From NCBI GenBank assembly GCA_964411985.1, contig CAYPNF010000004.1, forward strand, positions 124,001 to 188,000: 64,000 nt of DNA, written 5' to 3'. The DNA is from CAYPNF01 sp964411985 (lineage in GTDB: Bacteria; Verrucomicrobiota; Verrucomicrobiia; Limisphaerales; J093). Shown here piece by piece: positions 45,852 through 53,768 of the stretch (position 1 is its first letter; each line of letters begins with the position of its first letter). The notes below the pieces were generated by a model. The model was not told the DNA's origin. It saw nothing but the letters and a program-made list of their open reading frames with translations, and searched no databases. Made by a program: the position numbers and the translations under genes.

Positions 45852-47759
45852 ATGAAACTTCCCCAGCCGAAACCTCCCGTCCCTCAACCTTGGAGTGTTC
45901 TGGGACTCACCACCCTCGTCTTCTGTCTGGTTGGCTGGTTTCAGCCGCTGGCTCGGGGCGTGGCAGCCGACCCCTGGATCTCCCCTGCGGCCATGGTGAT
46001 GTCGCCAGACCAGACTCTCCTTTACGTCGCCAGCGCCACTTCAGGAGAACTCCTGTTCGTGGATCTTCCGAGCCGCAAAGTGATGAGCCGGATGCAGGTG
46101 GGAGAATCTCCCTCAGGCCTGGCCCTTTCCAAGGATGGTTCCCTCCTGATCGTAACCTGTGCTGCTCCCTCGAACAGGATCGTTGTGGTCGACCCGAGGT
46201 CCCGTTCGGTGATGCGCACGATCAAGACCGGCCACACGGCGGTGTCGCCCGTGATGGCTCTCGACGACAAGACCCTCTTTGTCTGCCTGCGATTCCAGGA
46301 CAAGGTGCTGGTGGTGGACCCGTGGAAGGGGACGGAGATTCGTTCCATACCGGTGGCGCGCGAGCCGGTGGCGGCCACTTTGACTCTCGATGGGAAACAC
46401 TTGCTGGTGGCCCACCACCTTCCTGAGGGACGTGTCGACGATGGCGCTGTTCCTGGCAGTCTGAGTGTTGTGGATGTGGCATCCGGGAAAGTGTCGGCGC
46501 GGGTCTCTCTCCCCAACGGTGCCAACCTCTTGAGAGATGTGAGAATGTCGCCTGATGGAAAACATGCGGTTGTCACCCACACACTGGCGCGGTTTCAACT
46601 TCCCACCTCCCAGGTCGAGCGTGGCTGGATGAATGCTAATGCCATCACGATTGTTGGAACGTCGAAATGGAATGTTCTCAGCACGATCCTCCTCGACCAA
46701 CCCGAGAAGGGTTGCGCGAACCCTTGGGCTGCCGTTTGGACGGCGGATGGAAAGAGGCTGTTGGTGAGCCACGCCGGCACCCACGAGTTGAGCATCATTG
46801 ATTTCGAAGGGTTGCTGAAACGGATTGAATCGCTGCCCACCCGCGCGGGTGTCCGAAACGGTCCATTAGGCTACGTGGTTTCCATGCTCCAGTCGGATGT
46901 TCCCACCGACCTGGGTTTTCTGGGGGGACTGCGTGAACTGGTGGTCTTGCATGGGAAGGGACCTCGCGCGCTTTGTATTGCAGGCGACCAGGTCGTGGTG
47001 GGGCATTACTTCTCCGAGAAGCTTGAGATCGTGGATCTCAAGAAACCCTATGGCGAGACGACCGAGGTCCGGCTCCACGATGCTCGTGAGATGACGGTGG
47101 AACGGCGAGGGGAAAGCTACTTTAACGATGCCACGCTCTGTTTGCAGACTTGGCAGAGCTGTGCCAGTTGCCATTCCTCCGATGCAAGGGTGGACGGACT
47201 GAACTGGGATCTTCTCAACGATGGCATAGGGAATCCGAAGAACACCAAATCCCTGCTTCGGTCACATCAGACGGCCCCCGCCATGAGCATGGGGGTCCGA
47301 GACACGGCCGAAACAGCCGTGAGGGCAGGCATTCATCACATTCTCTTCATGGCCCAGCCCGAGGAAGTGCCGCAAGCCATAGACACTTGGCTCAAGGGGT
47401 TGTCTCCAGAGTCGAGCCCCTACCTGGTGGGCGGCAAACTCTCCCCATCGGCCGAGCGGGGCCGCAAGCTCTTCCTGAGTCGGGAGACGGCCTGTGCCCA
47501 GTGCCATCTTTCCGCTCTTTATACGGATCGCAAGAGTTATCAGGTGGGAACGGCCGCCCGCACAGATCAGCCGGGGGATTCCTTCGACACCCCGACCTTG
47601 CTCGAACTTTGGCGGACGGCTCCCTATCTCCACGATGGGTCAGCCTCGACGCTCAGGGAGGTGTTAGTGGAGCGAAACCAGGGAGACCGGCATGGCAAGA
47701 CCTCGCGACTTAGCTCCGCGCAAATTGACGACCTCGTGCAGTACCTGCTGAGTCTTTGA
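45852..47759 (+). CDS. Secreted YVTN-propeller / di-haem cytochrome (MauG/CCP-like) protein
   Basis: This 635-residue exported protein (signal segment LGLTTLVFCLVGWFQPLARG) has an N-terminal YVTN/cytochrome-d1-like propeller: AAMVMSPDQTLLYVASATSG, SPSGLALSKDGSLLIVTCAA, VAATLTLDGKHLLVAHHLP, RDVRMSPDGKHAVVTHTLAR. The C-terminal third has two haem-c sites, C-A-S-C-H at 437-441 and C-A-Q-C-H at 548-552, with the MauG/cytochrome c peroxidase style context (DSFDTPTLLELWRTAPYLHD; GSASTLREVLVERN). Such proteins pass electrons or oxidise bound substrates in the periplasm. It follows the kinase-aldolase genes and may close the same regulon. Confidence 0.85.
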   Translation: MKLPQPKPPVPQPWSVLGLTTLVFCLVGWFQPLARGVAADPWISPAAMVMSPDQTLLYVASATSGELLFVDLPSRKVMSRMQVGESPSGLALSKDGSLLIVTCAAPSNRIVVVDPRSRSVMRTIKTGHTAVSPVMALDDKTLFVCLRFQDKVLVVDPWKGTEIRSIPVAREPVAATLTLDGKHLLVAHHLPEGRVDDGAVPGSLSVVDVASGKVSARVSLPNGANLLRDVRMSPDGKHAVVTHTLARFQLPTSQVERGWMNANAITIVGTSKWNVLSTILLDQPEKGCANPWAAVWTADGKRLLVSHAGTHELSIIDFEGLLKRIESLPTRAGVRNGPLGYVVSMLQSDVPTDLGFLGGLRELVVLHGKGPRALCIAGDQVVVGHYFSEKLEIVDLKKPYGETTEVRLHDAREMTVERRGESYFNDATLCLQTWQSCASCHSSDARVDGLNWDLLNDGIGNPKNTKSLLRSHQTAPAMSMGVRDTAETAVRAGIHHILFMAQPEEVPQAIDTWLKGLSPESSPYLVGGKLSPSAERGRKLFLSRETACAQCHLSALYTDRKSYQVGTAARTDQPGDSFDTPTLLELWRTAPYLHDGSASTLREVLVERNQGDRHGKTSRLSSAQIDDLVQYLLSL

Positions 47760-47798
47760 CGGAAGTTGTGCGTGTTGGCTGCCCCATCGCGCGAGAAC

Positions 47799-48431
47799 TT
47801 AGGGCTGGAGTTGGGACATCACCGGCCCAAGCGCCTCTGCGACCTTCTCCGCAATTCGGCGATAGCCCTCGCTGTTTGGATGGATGGTGTCGGACATGAA
47901 CTGGGGGTGGGAGAAGATCCCATCCAAAACGTCGGGCACAAAGAGGACCTGCTTCCGTTTCGCCAAATCCTTGAAAAAGGGTCCAAATCGATCGAACACC
48001 GAGGCGCTTCGCACTCCCATGAGGACAACAAAAGAACCGTGGGCGTGGAGTTGGGTGATGATTTGGTCCAGATTCTGAACCATCTGTTCCGGTGGCACCT
48101 GTCGTAGGCCATCGTTGCCCCCCAGACAAAGTAGAACCACGCGAGGGTCAAGTGCCAAGATGTCAGGGAGCCGCTTCAGGCCGTCTTCCGTCGTTTCACC
48201 CGAGACGCCCTGATTCAGGACGGGGATCCCCAGGATGTCGCTCAGCTGGGATGGATAGTCTTTGCCCTGATCAGCGCCGACGCCCGCCGTGAGGCTATCG
48301 CCAAACGCCACCCAGCTCGTCCCGGACGTTGGTGGCAGGTTTGTGTAGGCGTTGCCGGAAAGGTGCTTGCGTCCCAGAAAACCCAGAACGCCTAGAACAG
48401 CAAGAATACCCACGAACCGCCATCGATTCAC
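47799..48431 (-). CDS. SGNH/GDSL hydrolase (TesA-like esterase)
   Basis: This 210-residue protein has an N-terminal membrane anchor or signal (FVGILAVLGVLGFLG). The SGNH blocks are present: WVAFGDSLTAGVGADQG with nucleophile Ser46, Gly in LNQGVSGETTEDGL, Asn in LLCLGGNDGLRQV and the Asp/His pair in SDTIHPNSEGYRRIA. It resembles multifunctional arylesterase/thioesterase TesA in length and motif order. It is convergent with the YVTN/di-haem gene, 39 bp apart. Confidence 0.92.
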   Translation of the reverse strand: MNRWRFVGILAVLGVLGFLGRKHLSGNAYTNLPPTSGTSWVAFGDSLTAGVGADQGKDYPSQLSDILGIPVLNQGVSGETTEDGLKRLPDILALDPRVVLLCLGGNDGLRQVPPEQMVQNLDQIITQLHAHGSFVVLMGVRSASVFDRFGPFFKDLAKRKQVLFVPDVLDGIFSHPQFMSDTIHPNSEGYRRIAEKVAEALGPVMSQLQP

Positions 48432-48477
48432 ATCCGATAATAAACCACGCGAGCCGAAAGGTTTCGGCGAACTGAAC

Positions 48478-48519
48478 CGTGAGTCATTTCAAATCGCGGT
48501 GATCACTTTCACGTCAGTG
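48478..48519 (+). repeat. 42-bp direct repeat, left copy (flanks a TA module)
   Basis: This segment (CGTGAGTCATTTCAAATCGC... to CAGTG) matches 49174-49215 at 35 of 42 positions by my count, same orientation and no gaps. The two copies bracket the DUF433/DUF5615 gene pair, which suggests the cassette was inserted or duplicated as a unit. Confidence 0.7.
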
Positions 48520-48527
48520 AGAAATGG

Positions 48528-48845
48528 CTACGCGAAGTCGAGTTCCACAAAGTCGCCCGGGCGGAGTGCATTCACCGCAGCAACGACCTTTTGGAGTTGA
48601 GCCTGAATCCTCGGCCAACTTGTCGTCGGTAGAACCAGAATTGCGAGGCGGCGTCCACGCATGTTCTGTTGATAGCGCAAGTTTTGATCGGTCGTGATGA
48701 AGGCATCGAAGGACGCCTCAGCGGCATTAAGAAGGTCGCCATTCTCCAGTTGAGCCCAGCCCATCTCGTAAGCGGTGGAAACGGTGTGGCCCACCAGGGT
48801 GTGCCGCATTGGCGATGGCGTTCCCTGGTCAAAGAGAATCTTCAT
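48528..48845 (-). CDS. DUF5615 PIN-like toxin candidate
   Basis: This 105-residue protein has the DUF5615 pattern: MKILFDQGTPSPMRHTLVGH with an N-terminal Asp6, AYEMGWAQLENGDLLNAAEA, FDAFITTDQNLRYQQNMRGR and LAILVLPTTSWPRIQAQL. DUF5615 is a reduced PIN-like nuclease fold, normally the second gene after a DUF433 antitoxin; here the spacing is 15 bp. Nuclease activity has to be inferred from family and context. Confidence 0.87.
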   Translation of the reverse strand: MKILFDQGTPSPMRHTLVGHTVSTAYEMGWAQLENGDLLNAAEASFDAFITTDQNLRYQQNMRGRRLAILVLPTTSWPRIQAQLQKVVAAVNALRPGDFVELDFA

Positions 48846-48860
48846 CGGTATCGCGTCTCC

Positions 48861-49079
48861 TCAGGCGGCGGCCAGACTCTGCTCGGCGTGGCGCAGGACG
48901 GCTTCTACTTGGTCGCGGCTCACCCCTGGAAACCACTCAAGGAAGTCATCGAGCCGCGCGCCATCCTCCAGATTCTCGAATAGAGCCTTCACCGGCACCC
49001 TCGTGCCTCGGAATAACCAGACACCGCTGACCTTCCCGGGGACTCGTTCGACCGCCGCGCATTGACTCCAATCGAGCAT
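48861..49079 (-). CDS. DUF433 antitoxin
   Basis: This 72-residue protein fits DUF433: WSQCAAVERVPGKVSGVWLF, RGTRVPVKALFENLEDGARL and DDFLEWFPGVSRDQVEAVLR, a small winged-helix DNA-binding fold that acts as antitoxin to DUF5615 partners. It is the first gene of the pair and likely autoregulates the operon. Confidence 0.88.
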   Translation of the reverse strand: MLDWSQCAAVERVPGKVSGVWLFRGTRVPVKALFENLEDGARLDDFLEWFPGVSRDQVEAVLRHAEQSLAAA

Positions 49080-49173
49080 CTACGAACCCTATACCCTCAG
49101 AGGCGCACCGGCAAGCTCGGTTCTTTGGCTGGATGCGAACAGTATGCGCCGTCAAAAGCGTCAGTCCGAGAAG

Positions 49174-49215
49174 CGTGAGTCCTTTCCAATCGCGGCGACA
49201 TCTTTCACGCCAGTG
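49174..49215 (+). repeat. 42-bp direct repeat, right copy
   Basis: This copy begins CGTGAGTCCTTTCCAATCGC and ends CAGTG. It is the partner of 48478-48519 and lies upstream of the DUF433 gene, in the same orientation. The rest of 49080-49385 holds no gene that I can support. Confidence 0.7.
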
Positions 49216-49385
49216 CGTTCGGATTCTCTTTCAGGGCACGGGTCATTCCTGTGGCGCCGCTATCCATCCCCTGGTTCCCTCGCGCCATGACGAGATACAA
49301 CCTTCCCGGATACTTCAGACGAATAGGCCGTGCCATCCCCCTGACTCAGGGGTCACTCCAACGCGCAAGCCAAGTACAATCACAA

Positions 49386-49722
49386 TTATCGGGCTGACCG
49401 TTTTGAAGATCGACATGCTTCGCTCTGGTCTCGGTTTCGTTCATGGATTGATGTCGCGGGAAACGGTGTGGGCGATTGGCGTTGGTTCACGCGGAGGCGC
49501 GGAGACGCGGAGGAGGAGAGGTTGTTGACGATGCGGTGGAGGCCCTCTTTGAGCGTGGCACCGCCAAAGTTTATGAGGAGCCCGACCGGCAGATGCATGA
49601 GCCGGAGATAGGTGAGGAGCTGCTTGCTATGGACGGGAGCCAGCATTTCCGCGGACTTCAGTTCCACAACCACCTGGCTATTGATGAGGAGGTCGGTGCG
49701 GAAACCTTCCTCGAAAAGCGAT
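49386..49722 (-). pseudogene. C-terminal remnant of a GxxExxY-family protein
   Basis: Read on the minus strand, 49722 to about 49500 encodes FEEGFRTDLLINSQVVVELK, SAEMLAPVHSKQLLTYLRLM and HLPVGLLINFGGATLKEGLH-RIVNN, the C-terminal half of GxxExxY proteins (a PD-(D/E)xK-like fold with E-L-K of the active site). The N-terminal half with the name-giving motif is absent; instead, oppositely oriented TPR-gene sequence begins at 49715. It is a rearranged, presumably dead fragment. Confidence 0.75.
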
Positions 49723-50057
49723 CTAAAGAAGTGCTCTCGTTGTGTCGTCAATATCCCCAAGACATCATGGAGCACTTGGTCTATGGCCGAGCACTTGCGC
49801 TGTTTCAGTTGGGAAAGCCGAAGGAGGCCGGAAAAGCGTTGGATGTGGCGATCGCAAACTACCCGCTGATTGCCATTGAACTTCTGATGACCAAGCACAG
49901 GAAACCCAAGGTAACGAAGGACGGTTATGTTACCTTGGGAGGTCCTGACCAAGCATTTCTGTATTGGAAGGAAAATGGGGTATATTGGACCAAGACGCCT
50001 GGAGCGATCGTTTTCTTGCGGGATCGATTTCTCCGAGGGCCAAGGAAAAAGCAGTAA
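49715..50057 (+). pseudogene. 3' fragment of a TPR-protein gene
   Basis: The frame reads VLSLCRQYPQDIMEHLVYGR and on to GGPDQAFLYWKENGVYWTKT and FLRDRFLRGPRKKQ, stopping at 50055-50057. It is the C-terminal half of the protein encoded intact at 55.2-55.8 kb. Its open frame continues upstream only through antisense GxxExxY sequence (to 49476), so the longer frame is chimeric and has no natural start. Confidence 0.8.
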
Positions 50058-50129
50058 CCACTTGAACCACTGGACCTGCCCAAAGCCAAAGGCACCATCG
50101 CTTCGTTTCGAGAACAGATCCCCCATTCT
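49715..50129 (+). repeat. 415-bp direct duplication, copy A
   Basis: This stretch is collinear with 55475-55889 at a constant offset of 5,760 bp with no indels and about 42 mismatches by eye, roughly 90% identity. It includes the 3' part of a TPR-protein gene plus about 70 bp of its downstream DNA. Homology starts at AAAGCGA and ends at CCCCATTCT. Confidence 0.92.
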
Positions 50130-50255
50130 ACCGCACGCAGACCGGACGAAGAGTCCAAATCCGTCGCCTCGATACCTCCCGTAGCGAGAAAACCACCGCA
50201 CCGGGTTTTCGGCTTTCTAGCCGCAACCCTCGATGATACCGTGGGCCGAGGTCAC

Positions 50256-51203
50256 ATGCGCGCTTGGGCTCACAAACTCGTTGTCGTACTGGCAACTGGC
50301 TACATCCTCTTCTTCTACTCGGAGCGGTTGTTTTGGTCGTTCCTTAGGCCTGGGGACAAGATCTCCGACCTCCTCCTCGGCTGGCTGGTGTACAGCCTGC
50401 TCGCCTGGGTGTTCCTCCTGCTCGTGCGGCATTGCCGGATCGTGTCGTTTTCTGCGCTCTTCTTGGCGGGGGCGGTGTTTGGATGGCTGGCTGAAGGTGT
50501 CGTCGTGGACACTATGTACGGAAACTCTGGCAACCCCTTCCCGGCGTCCATTTCCTTCACCGGCCTGGCCTGGCACGCACTGATCAGTGTGGGCATCGGT
50601 TGGTACGGGCAGGCCAAGGCACTTACGGAGGGCAACCGTGCAAAGATAGCGCTATTCTCCGTCGCCGTGGGACTGGGTTGGGGGCTCTGGGCTGGGTGGT
50701 GGCCCGCTGAACTGGACAGGCCCAGCACCTCACTGGCTCACTTTGCCGGTCACACTTTAGCGTGTTTCATTCCCCTTATGGCGGCTTGGCTTGGCTTGGG
50801 CGTGGCGGGGTCAGCCTGGTTCCGGCCAGCCAAACTGGAAATGCCGGTGCTCCTGGGCCTGGTTGCGTTGTTCTTTCTCTGTGTCCGCGTTCCGGCAACT
50901 CCGCGCTCAGCGCTGATTCTCCCACCCCTGCTTCTTGCCTGCGCCTACGGCCTGCGTCGGAACCAGAGCCAAGAGCATCGCCCTGACCTGCTGGAGACTA
51001 CCCTCGGCCAGATCCGGCCCCGTTCCTGCCTGCCGCTACTCCTAATGCCTTTAACCGCCATCCTCGTGTACGCGCCGGTGGCTCTGTGGGGTCTGACTCT
51101 GCCGACTAACCGGGTGCTGTACGTCATCACGATGCCCCTGGGGTTCATCTGCCTGGTGGCCAGCCTCTGGATTCTCCACGGTGGAAAGCGCCCGGTGAGG
51201 TGA
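50256..51203 (+). CDS. Polytopic membrane protein of unknown function
   Basis: This 315-residue protein has about eight hydrophobic segments, e.g. LVVVLATGYILFFY, LLLGWLVYSLLAWVFLLLV, SFSALFLAGAVFGWLAEGV, IALFSVAVGLGWGLWAGWW, PVLLGLVALFFLCV and VLYVITMPLGFICLVASLWI. The element VFGWLAEGVVVDTMYGN with an acidic pair inside the third segment is notable. No transporter or enzyme family is recognised. ATG 50256 is preferred to GTG 50241. It lies between the two copies of the 415-bp duplication. Confidence 0.75.
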   Translation: MRAWAHKLVVVLATGYILFFYSERLFWSFLRPGDKISDLLLGWLVYSLLAWVFLLLVRHCRIVSFSALFLAGAVFGWLAEGVVVDTMYGNSGNPFPASISFTGLAWHALISVGIGWYGQAKALTEGNRAKIALFSVAVGLGWGLWAGWWPAELDRPSTSLAHFAGHTLACFIPLMAAWLGLGVAGSAWFRPAKLEMPVLLGLVALFFLCVRVPATPRSALILPPLLLACAYGLRRNQSQEHRPDLLETTLGQIRPRSCLPLLLMPLTAILVYAPVALWGLTLPTNRVLYVITMPLGFICLVASLWILHGGKRPVR

Positions 51204-51280
51204 CGGGAAAGTGGTAATCTCCACCGAACGGTGAGTCTGCAGGGCCTGAGTTTGATTCTACAGAGCTTACGCATCAGTGC

Positions 51281-51457
51281 TCAGCTTGGCCAAGGCCTGG
51301 CGTAGGCCACCGTACTGTCTCCATTGCCATAGATCGGCGGATACAAAGCAATCCAGTCATGAAGAACCCGATAGCCAGCCCCTTGAGCATGAATGAGCTG
51401 GTCACGTGAAAAATGGATTCTGTTCAGGAACCAAGCCTGGACGAGACCTCTGTGCAT
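51281..51457 (-). CDS. Small open frame, uncertain
   Basis: A 58-codon frame reads MHRGLVQAWFLNRIHFSRDQ, LIHAQGAGYRVLHDWIALYP and PIYGNGDSTVAYARPWPS. The composition looks coding, but no family is recognised and the neighbouring frame carries equally plausible residues (RQALAKLSTDA), so it may be a frameshifted remnant of a larger lost gene. Confidence 0.25.
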   Translation of the reverse strand: MHRGLVQAWFLNRIHFSRDQLIHAQGAGYRVLHDWIALYPPIYGNGDSTVAYARPWPS

Positions 51458-51487
51458 GAGCTGCTCTGGGCAGCTCGAAGCAAGGTG

Positions 51488-51833
51488 CTAAGGAGTGAGC
51501 GTCACTTTGATGCCTTTCACTGGCTGGCCCAGAGCATCGGTGAATCGAATCGAACCTTCCCAGGCGCCGGTTTCGTTCACCACCTTGAACACCAGCACGT
51601 TTCGACCCGCGCTTAGCGAGATGTCTGGCACCTCATCGCTGTCTGCGGTAAAGACGCGTGGGCCAGGACATCTCAAGACCTGCTTCCCGTTTAGATAGAC
51701 CTTCGCCTCATCGTCGCTACCCATCAGCAGCCGAAGTCCACTTTGCTCTCTTTCCGATTGGATATAGCAGACCGCATAGGCCACGCTCAGGGGCGGACCA
51801 GGTCTCAAGAGCGAGTAAAAATTGATCCGATAA
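51488..51833 (-). pseudogene. C-terminal fragment of a secreted beta-domain protein cut by the IS element
   Basis: The minus-strand frame is open from the IS boundary: YRINFYSLLRPGPPLSVAYA, CYIQSEREQSGLRLLMGSDD, EAKVYLNGKQVLRCPG, RNVLVFKVVNETGAWEGSIR, FTDALGQPVKGIKVTLTP. This is a galactose-binding/PA14-like jelly-roll tail common at the end of large PVC enzymes. The upstream part is not found on the far side of the IS, so insertion plus deletion removed it. Confidence 0.8.
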
Positions 51834-53162
51834 CACTAGTGTCCGGTTAGAAACCCCGGTAAACAGGGCTGATTGTGAAGATCAGGCATAGGTTGTGGCG
51901 GTGGTTGTTGAGAAAGGACCTGTAAAATGGGCGTTTTCTCGAAAAGTGAAAGACTCAGAATCTGTAGAATTGTGTATGGGCTGGCCGAGAGGCACAGCCG
52001 CTTCTTGAGGATGACAACCAGGACATACACCGAAATGGCGGTCCAGACTTGGATGCGTACGGCATTCTCGGAAGTGTCGTAAAACGCCTTGATGCGCAAA
52101 TGCTGTTTGATCCACTTGAAGAAGAGCTCGACTTGCCAGCGACAGCGATAGAGCTGGGCAATCGTCAGCGCCGGCTCGGTGAAGTTGTTGGTGAGGAACA
52201 CCAGCGCTTTGCCGGTCTTGGGATCGCGAAAGCCGATCCGGCGCAGAGCCTCCGGATACTGTCGCCGAGAATAGAAGCCGCTGAGGACCACCGTTTGGTC
52301 GAAACGCAAACCGGTGGATTTGTCGACCGGGCGGGAGTAACGCCGGTGGAAGCGGGAATTCTTCTTGGCGCGAGTCACGAAGAAGGCTCCAGAAAGATGC
52401 AGGCGATAGAGTCGTGTGAAGTCCAGGTAGCCGCGATCGGCAATATAGAAGGAACCCGGCTCGTAAGTCAGCTCGTCGAGGATATTGACATCGTGAACTT
52501 TGCCTGGGGTCAGAATGACGACGGTGGGGAAGTTGCCGCGCAGGGCCAGCAGGGTATGCAGCTTGATGGCCGCTTTGTGCCGCCGGAACTTGGCCCACGG
52601 AAACAAAGACAGACACAAATCGATCGTGGTCGAGTCCAGGGCGTAGGCCGCTTGTTGAAGTTCGGCCCCGAAGGGTTCGTCGGCGTAGAGCGCCGTCGCC
52701 TCTTGGATCAGGACATGGGCGAAATCCGAGAAGATGCGCCAGTCGCGCTTCTCGTTGGCATCGGCCAGGGTGCTGCGGGGGGTGGGTTGGCCAATGCCAC
52801 TGTGGTAGAGCTTGGAGCCCAAAGCCCGCAGACAGGTTTCGATGTCGCGCAAGCTCTCCCGGTAAGTGAGCTGGGCGAAGGCCAACACGAGGAAATGCTC
52901 GTAGGTGGGCAGTGTGCGCACATGTTTGTTGCCTGCGTAGCGGCGGACACACTTGTCGAAAGTGCGCTTGGGCAGTTCGTCCATCAGTTGGGCGAAGACG
53001 GTTCGGCCTTGATTCATAGTTGGTTGTTGCCGCGAAAACGCGGACAACCACACTGCAAAATGGCCTTCCAAAAATGAAATCGAAACCAATCATGAGAAGC
53101 GTTTTAGCCCCGTTCCATCGATGGATTCTCAACTGTCGTTCAAATTAAACCGGACACTAGTG
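51834..53162. mobile_element. IS4-family insertion sequence (about 1.33 kb)
   Basis: A single transposase gene is bounded by 15-bp perfect inverted repeats CACTAGTGTCCGGTT (51834-51848) and AACCGGACACTAGTG (53148-53162). No clear longer target duplication is seen; because the outer CACTAGTG is itself a palindrome, ACTAGT could alternatively be a 6-bp target duplication flanking shorter GTCCGGTT ends. Confidence 0.92.
51836..53017 (-). CDS. IS4-family transposase (DUF4372 + DDE)
   Basis: This 393-residue transposase has the N-terminal DUF4372 region (MNQGRTVFAQLMDELPKRTF; HFLVLAFAQLTYRESLRDIE) and a DDE catalytic core: YALDSTTIDLCLSLFPWAKF (first Asp), GSFYIADRGYLDFTRLYRLH (second Asp), YRCRWQVELFFKWIKQHL (the Y-x2-R-x3-E-x6-K signature with the Glu). 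The ATG at 53017 matches the family start; upstream in-frame codons lie in the terminal region. The frame is intact. Its TAG stop falls inside the left inverted repeat. Activity is plausible. Confidence 0.95.
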   Translation of the reverse strand: MNQGRTVFAQLMDELPKRTFDKCVRRYAGNKHVRTLPTYEHFLVLAFAQLTYRESLRDIETCLRALGSKLYHSGIGQPTPRSTLADANEKRDWRIFSDFAHVLIQEATALYADEPFGAELQQAAYALDSTTIDLCLSLFPWAKFRRHKAAIKLHTLLALRGNFPTVVILTPGKVHDVNILDELTYEPGSFYIADRGYLDFTRLYRLHLSGAFFVTRAKKNSRFHRRYSRPVDKSTGLRFDQTVVLSGFYSRRQYPEALRRIGFRDPKTGKALVFLTNNFTEPALTIAQLYRCRWQVELFFKWIKQHLRIKAFYDTSENAVRIQVWTAISVYVLVVILKKRLCLSASPYTILQILSLSLFEKTPILQVLSQQPPPQPMPDLHNQPCLPGFLTGH

Positions 53163-53460
53163 GTATGAAGACTCCATTTTCGGCAGTGGAGCACTAAGTG
53201 ACGCCATCCTTTCGTGAGTTTTGGCGGCTAGTCGGTAATCTCTAGGCGAAGGCTAACATCCAAGGCCGATGCGCTCCTCCGGTGGCCAAGACAGCGAGGG
53301 CTCCCCGGCCCCTGCTTACAGAAGGGGGCTTTCTCTCTCCCCGGTGTTTCAGCATACCGCATGTGTCGAACATTCTCTTCGGGAAGGTTCCGGGGTGGCC
53401 TGGAAGCCTGACGGTGTTCTGCTTGGCCACCGAATGCCCCTGGCGGAACCTGTGGAAAAA
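53163..53460. other. Repeat-like, gene-free DNA right of the IS
   Basis: Overlapping open frames occur on both strands without protein character. The part near 53395-53460 (CCACCGAATGCCCCTGGCGG) resembles 55110-55145 (CCTCCGAATGCCGCTGGCGG), with about 80 bp of patchy similarity, so it is likely dispersed repeat DNA. Confidence 0.45.
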
Positions 53461-53768
53461 CAGTCAGATTCGAACGAGATCTGCGGGGAGGCGTCGAGAC
53501 CGGCGGTGGATTCGTCATTGATCTCAGGATGAGGAAAAGGGACGGCCAATGGCTTTGGGTTTGTGCCCGAGGCAAGATGGTAAGGGCGAACGCGGACGGG
53601 GCGGCACTCCGGATGGTGGGCGTCCTCAGCGACATCACTGATCGAAAGGGATCTGAGGAAGCTCTGCGGGAGAGCGAAGAGCGTCTGGCTTTAGCTCAAC
53701 GAGCCGCCGGTGCTGGTGTGCTGATGCTCACTTCAAGATCACGGAGCAAGCCGTCACGAAGGTCGTAG
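53461..53768 (+). pseudogene. PAS/PAC-domain fragment of a sensor protein
   Basis: The frame through 53473-53715 encodes GGVETGGGFVIDLRMRKRDG, QWLWVCARGKMVRANADG and ALRMVGVLSDITDRKGSEEA-LRESEERLALAQRAAGAG, the C-terminal half of a PAS domain with its PAC motif and the linker to a next PAS. It then hits non-homologous sequence and stops. No kinase domain follows. An isolated fragment abutting the carbonic anhydrase gene. Confidence 0.78.

Noticed and set aside
52049..53077. 342-codon frame antisense to the IS4 transposase
   Set aside because: The transposase frame has complete DDE motifs; the antisense peptide has none.
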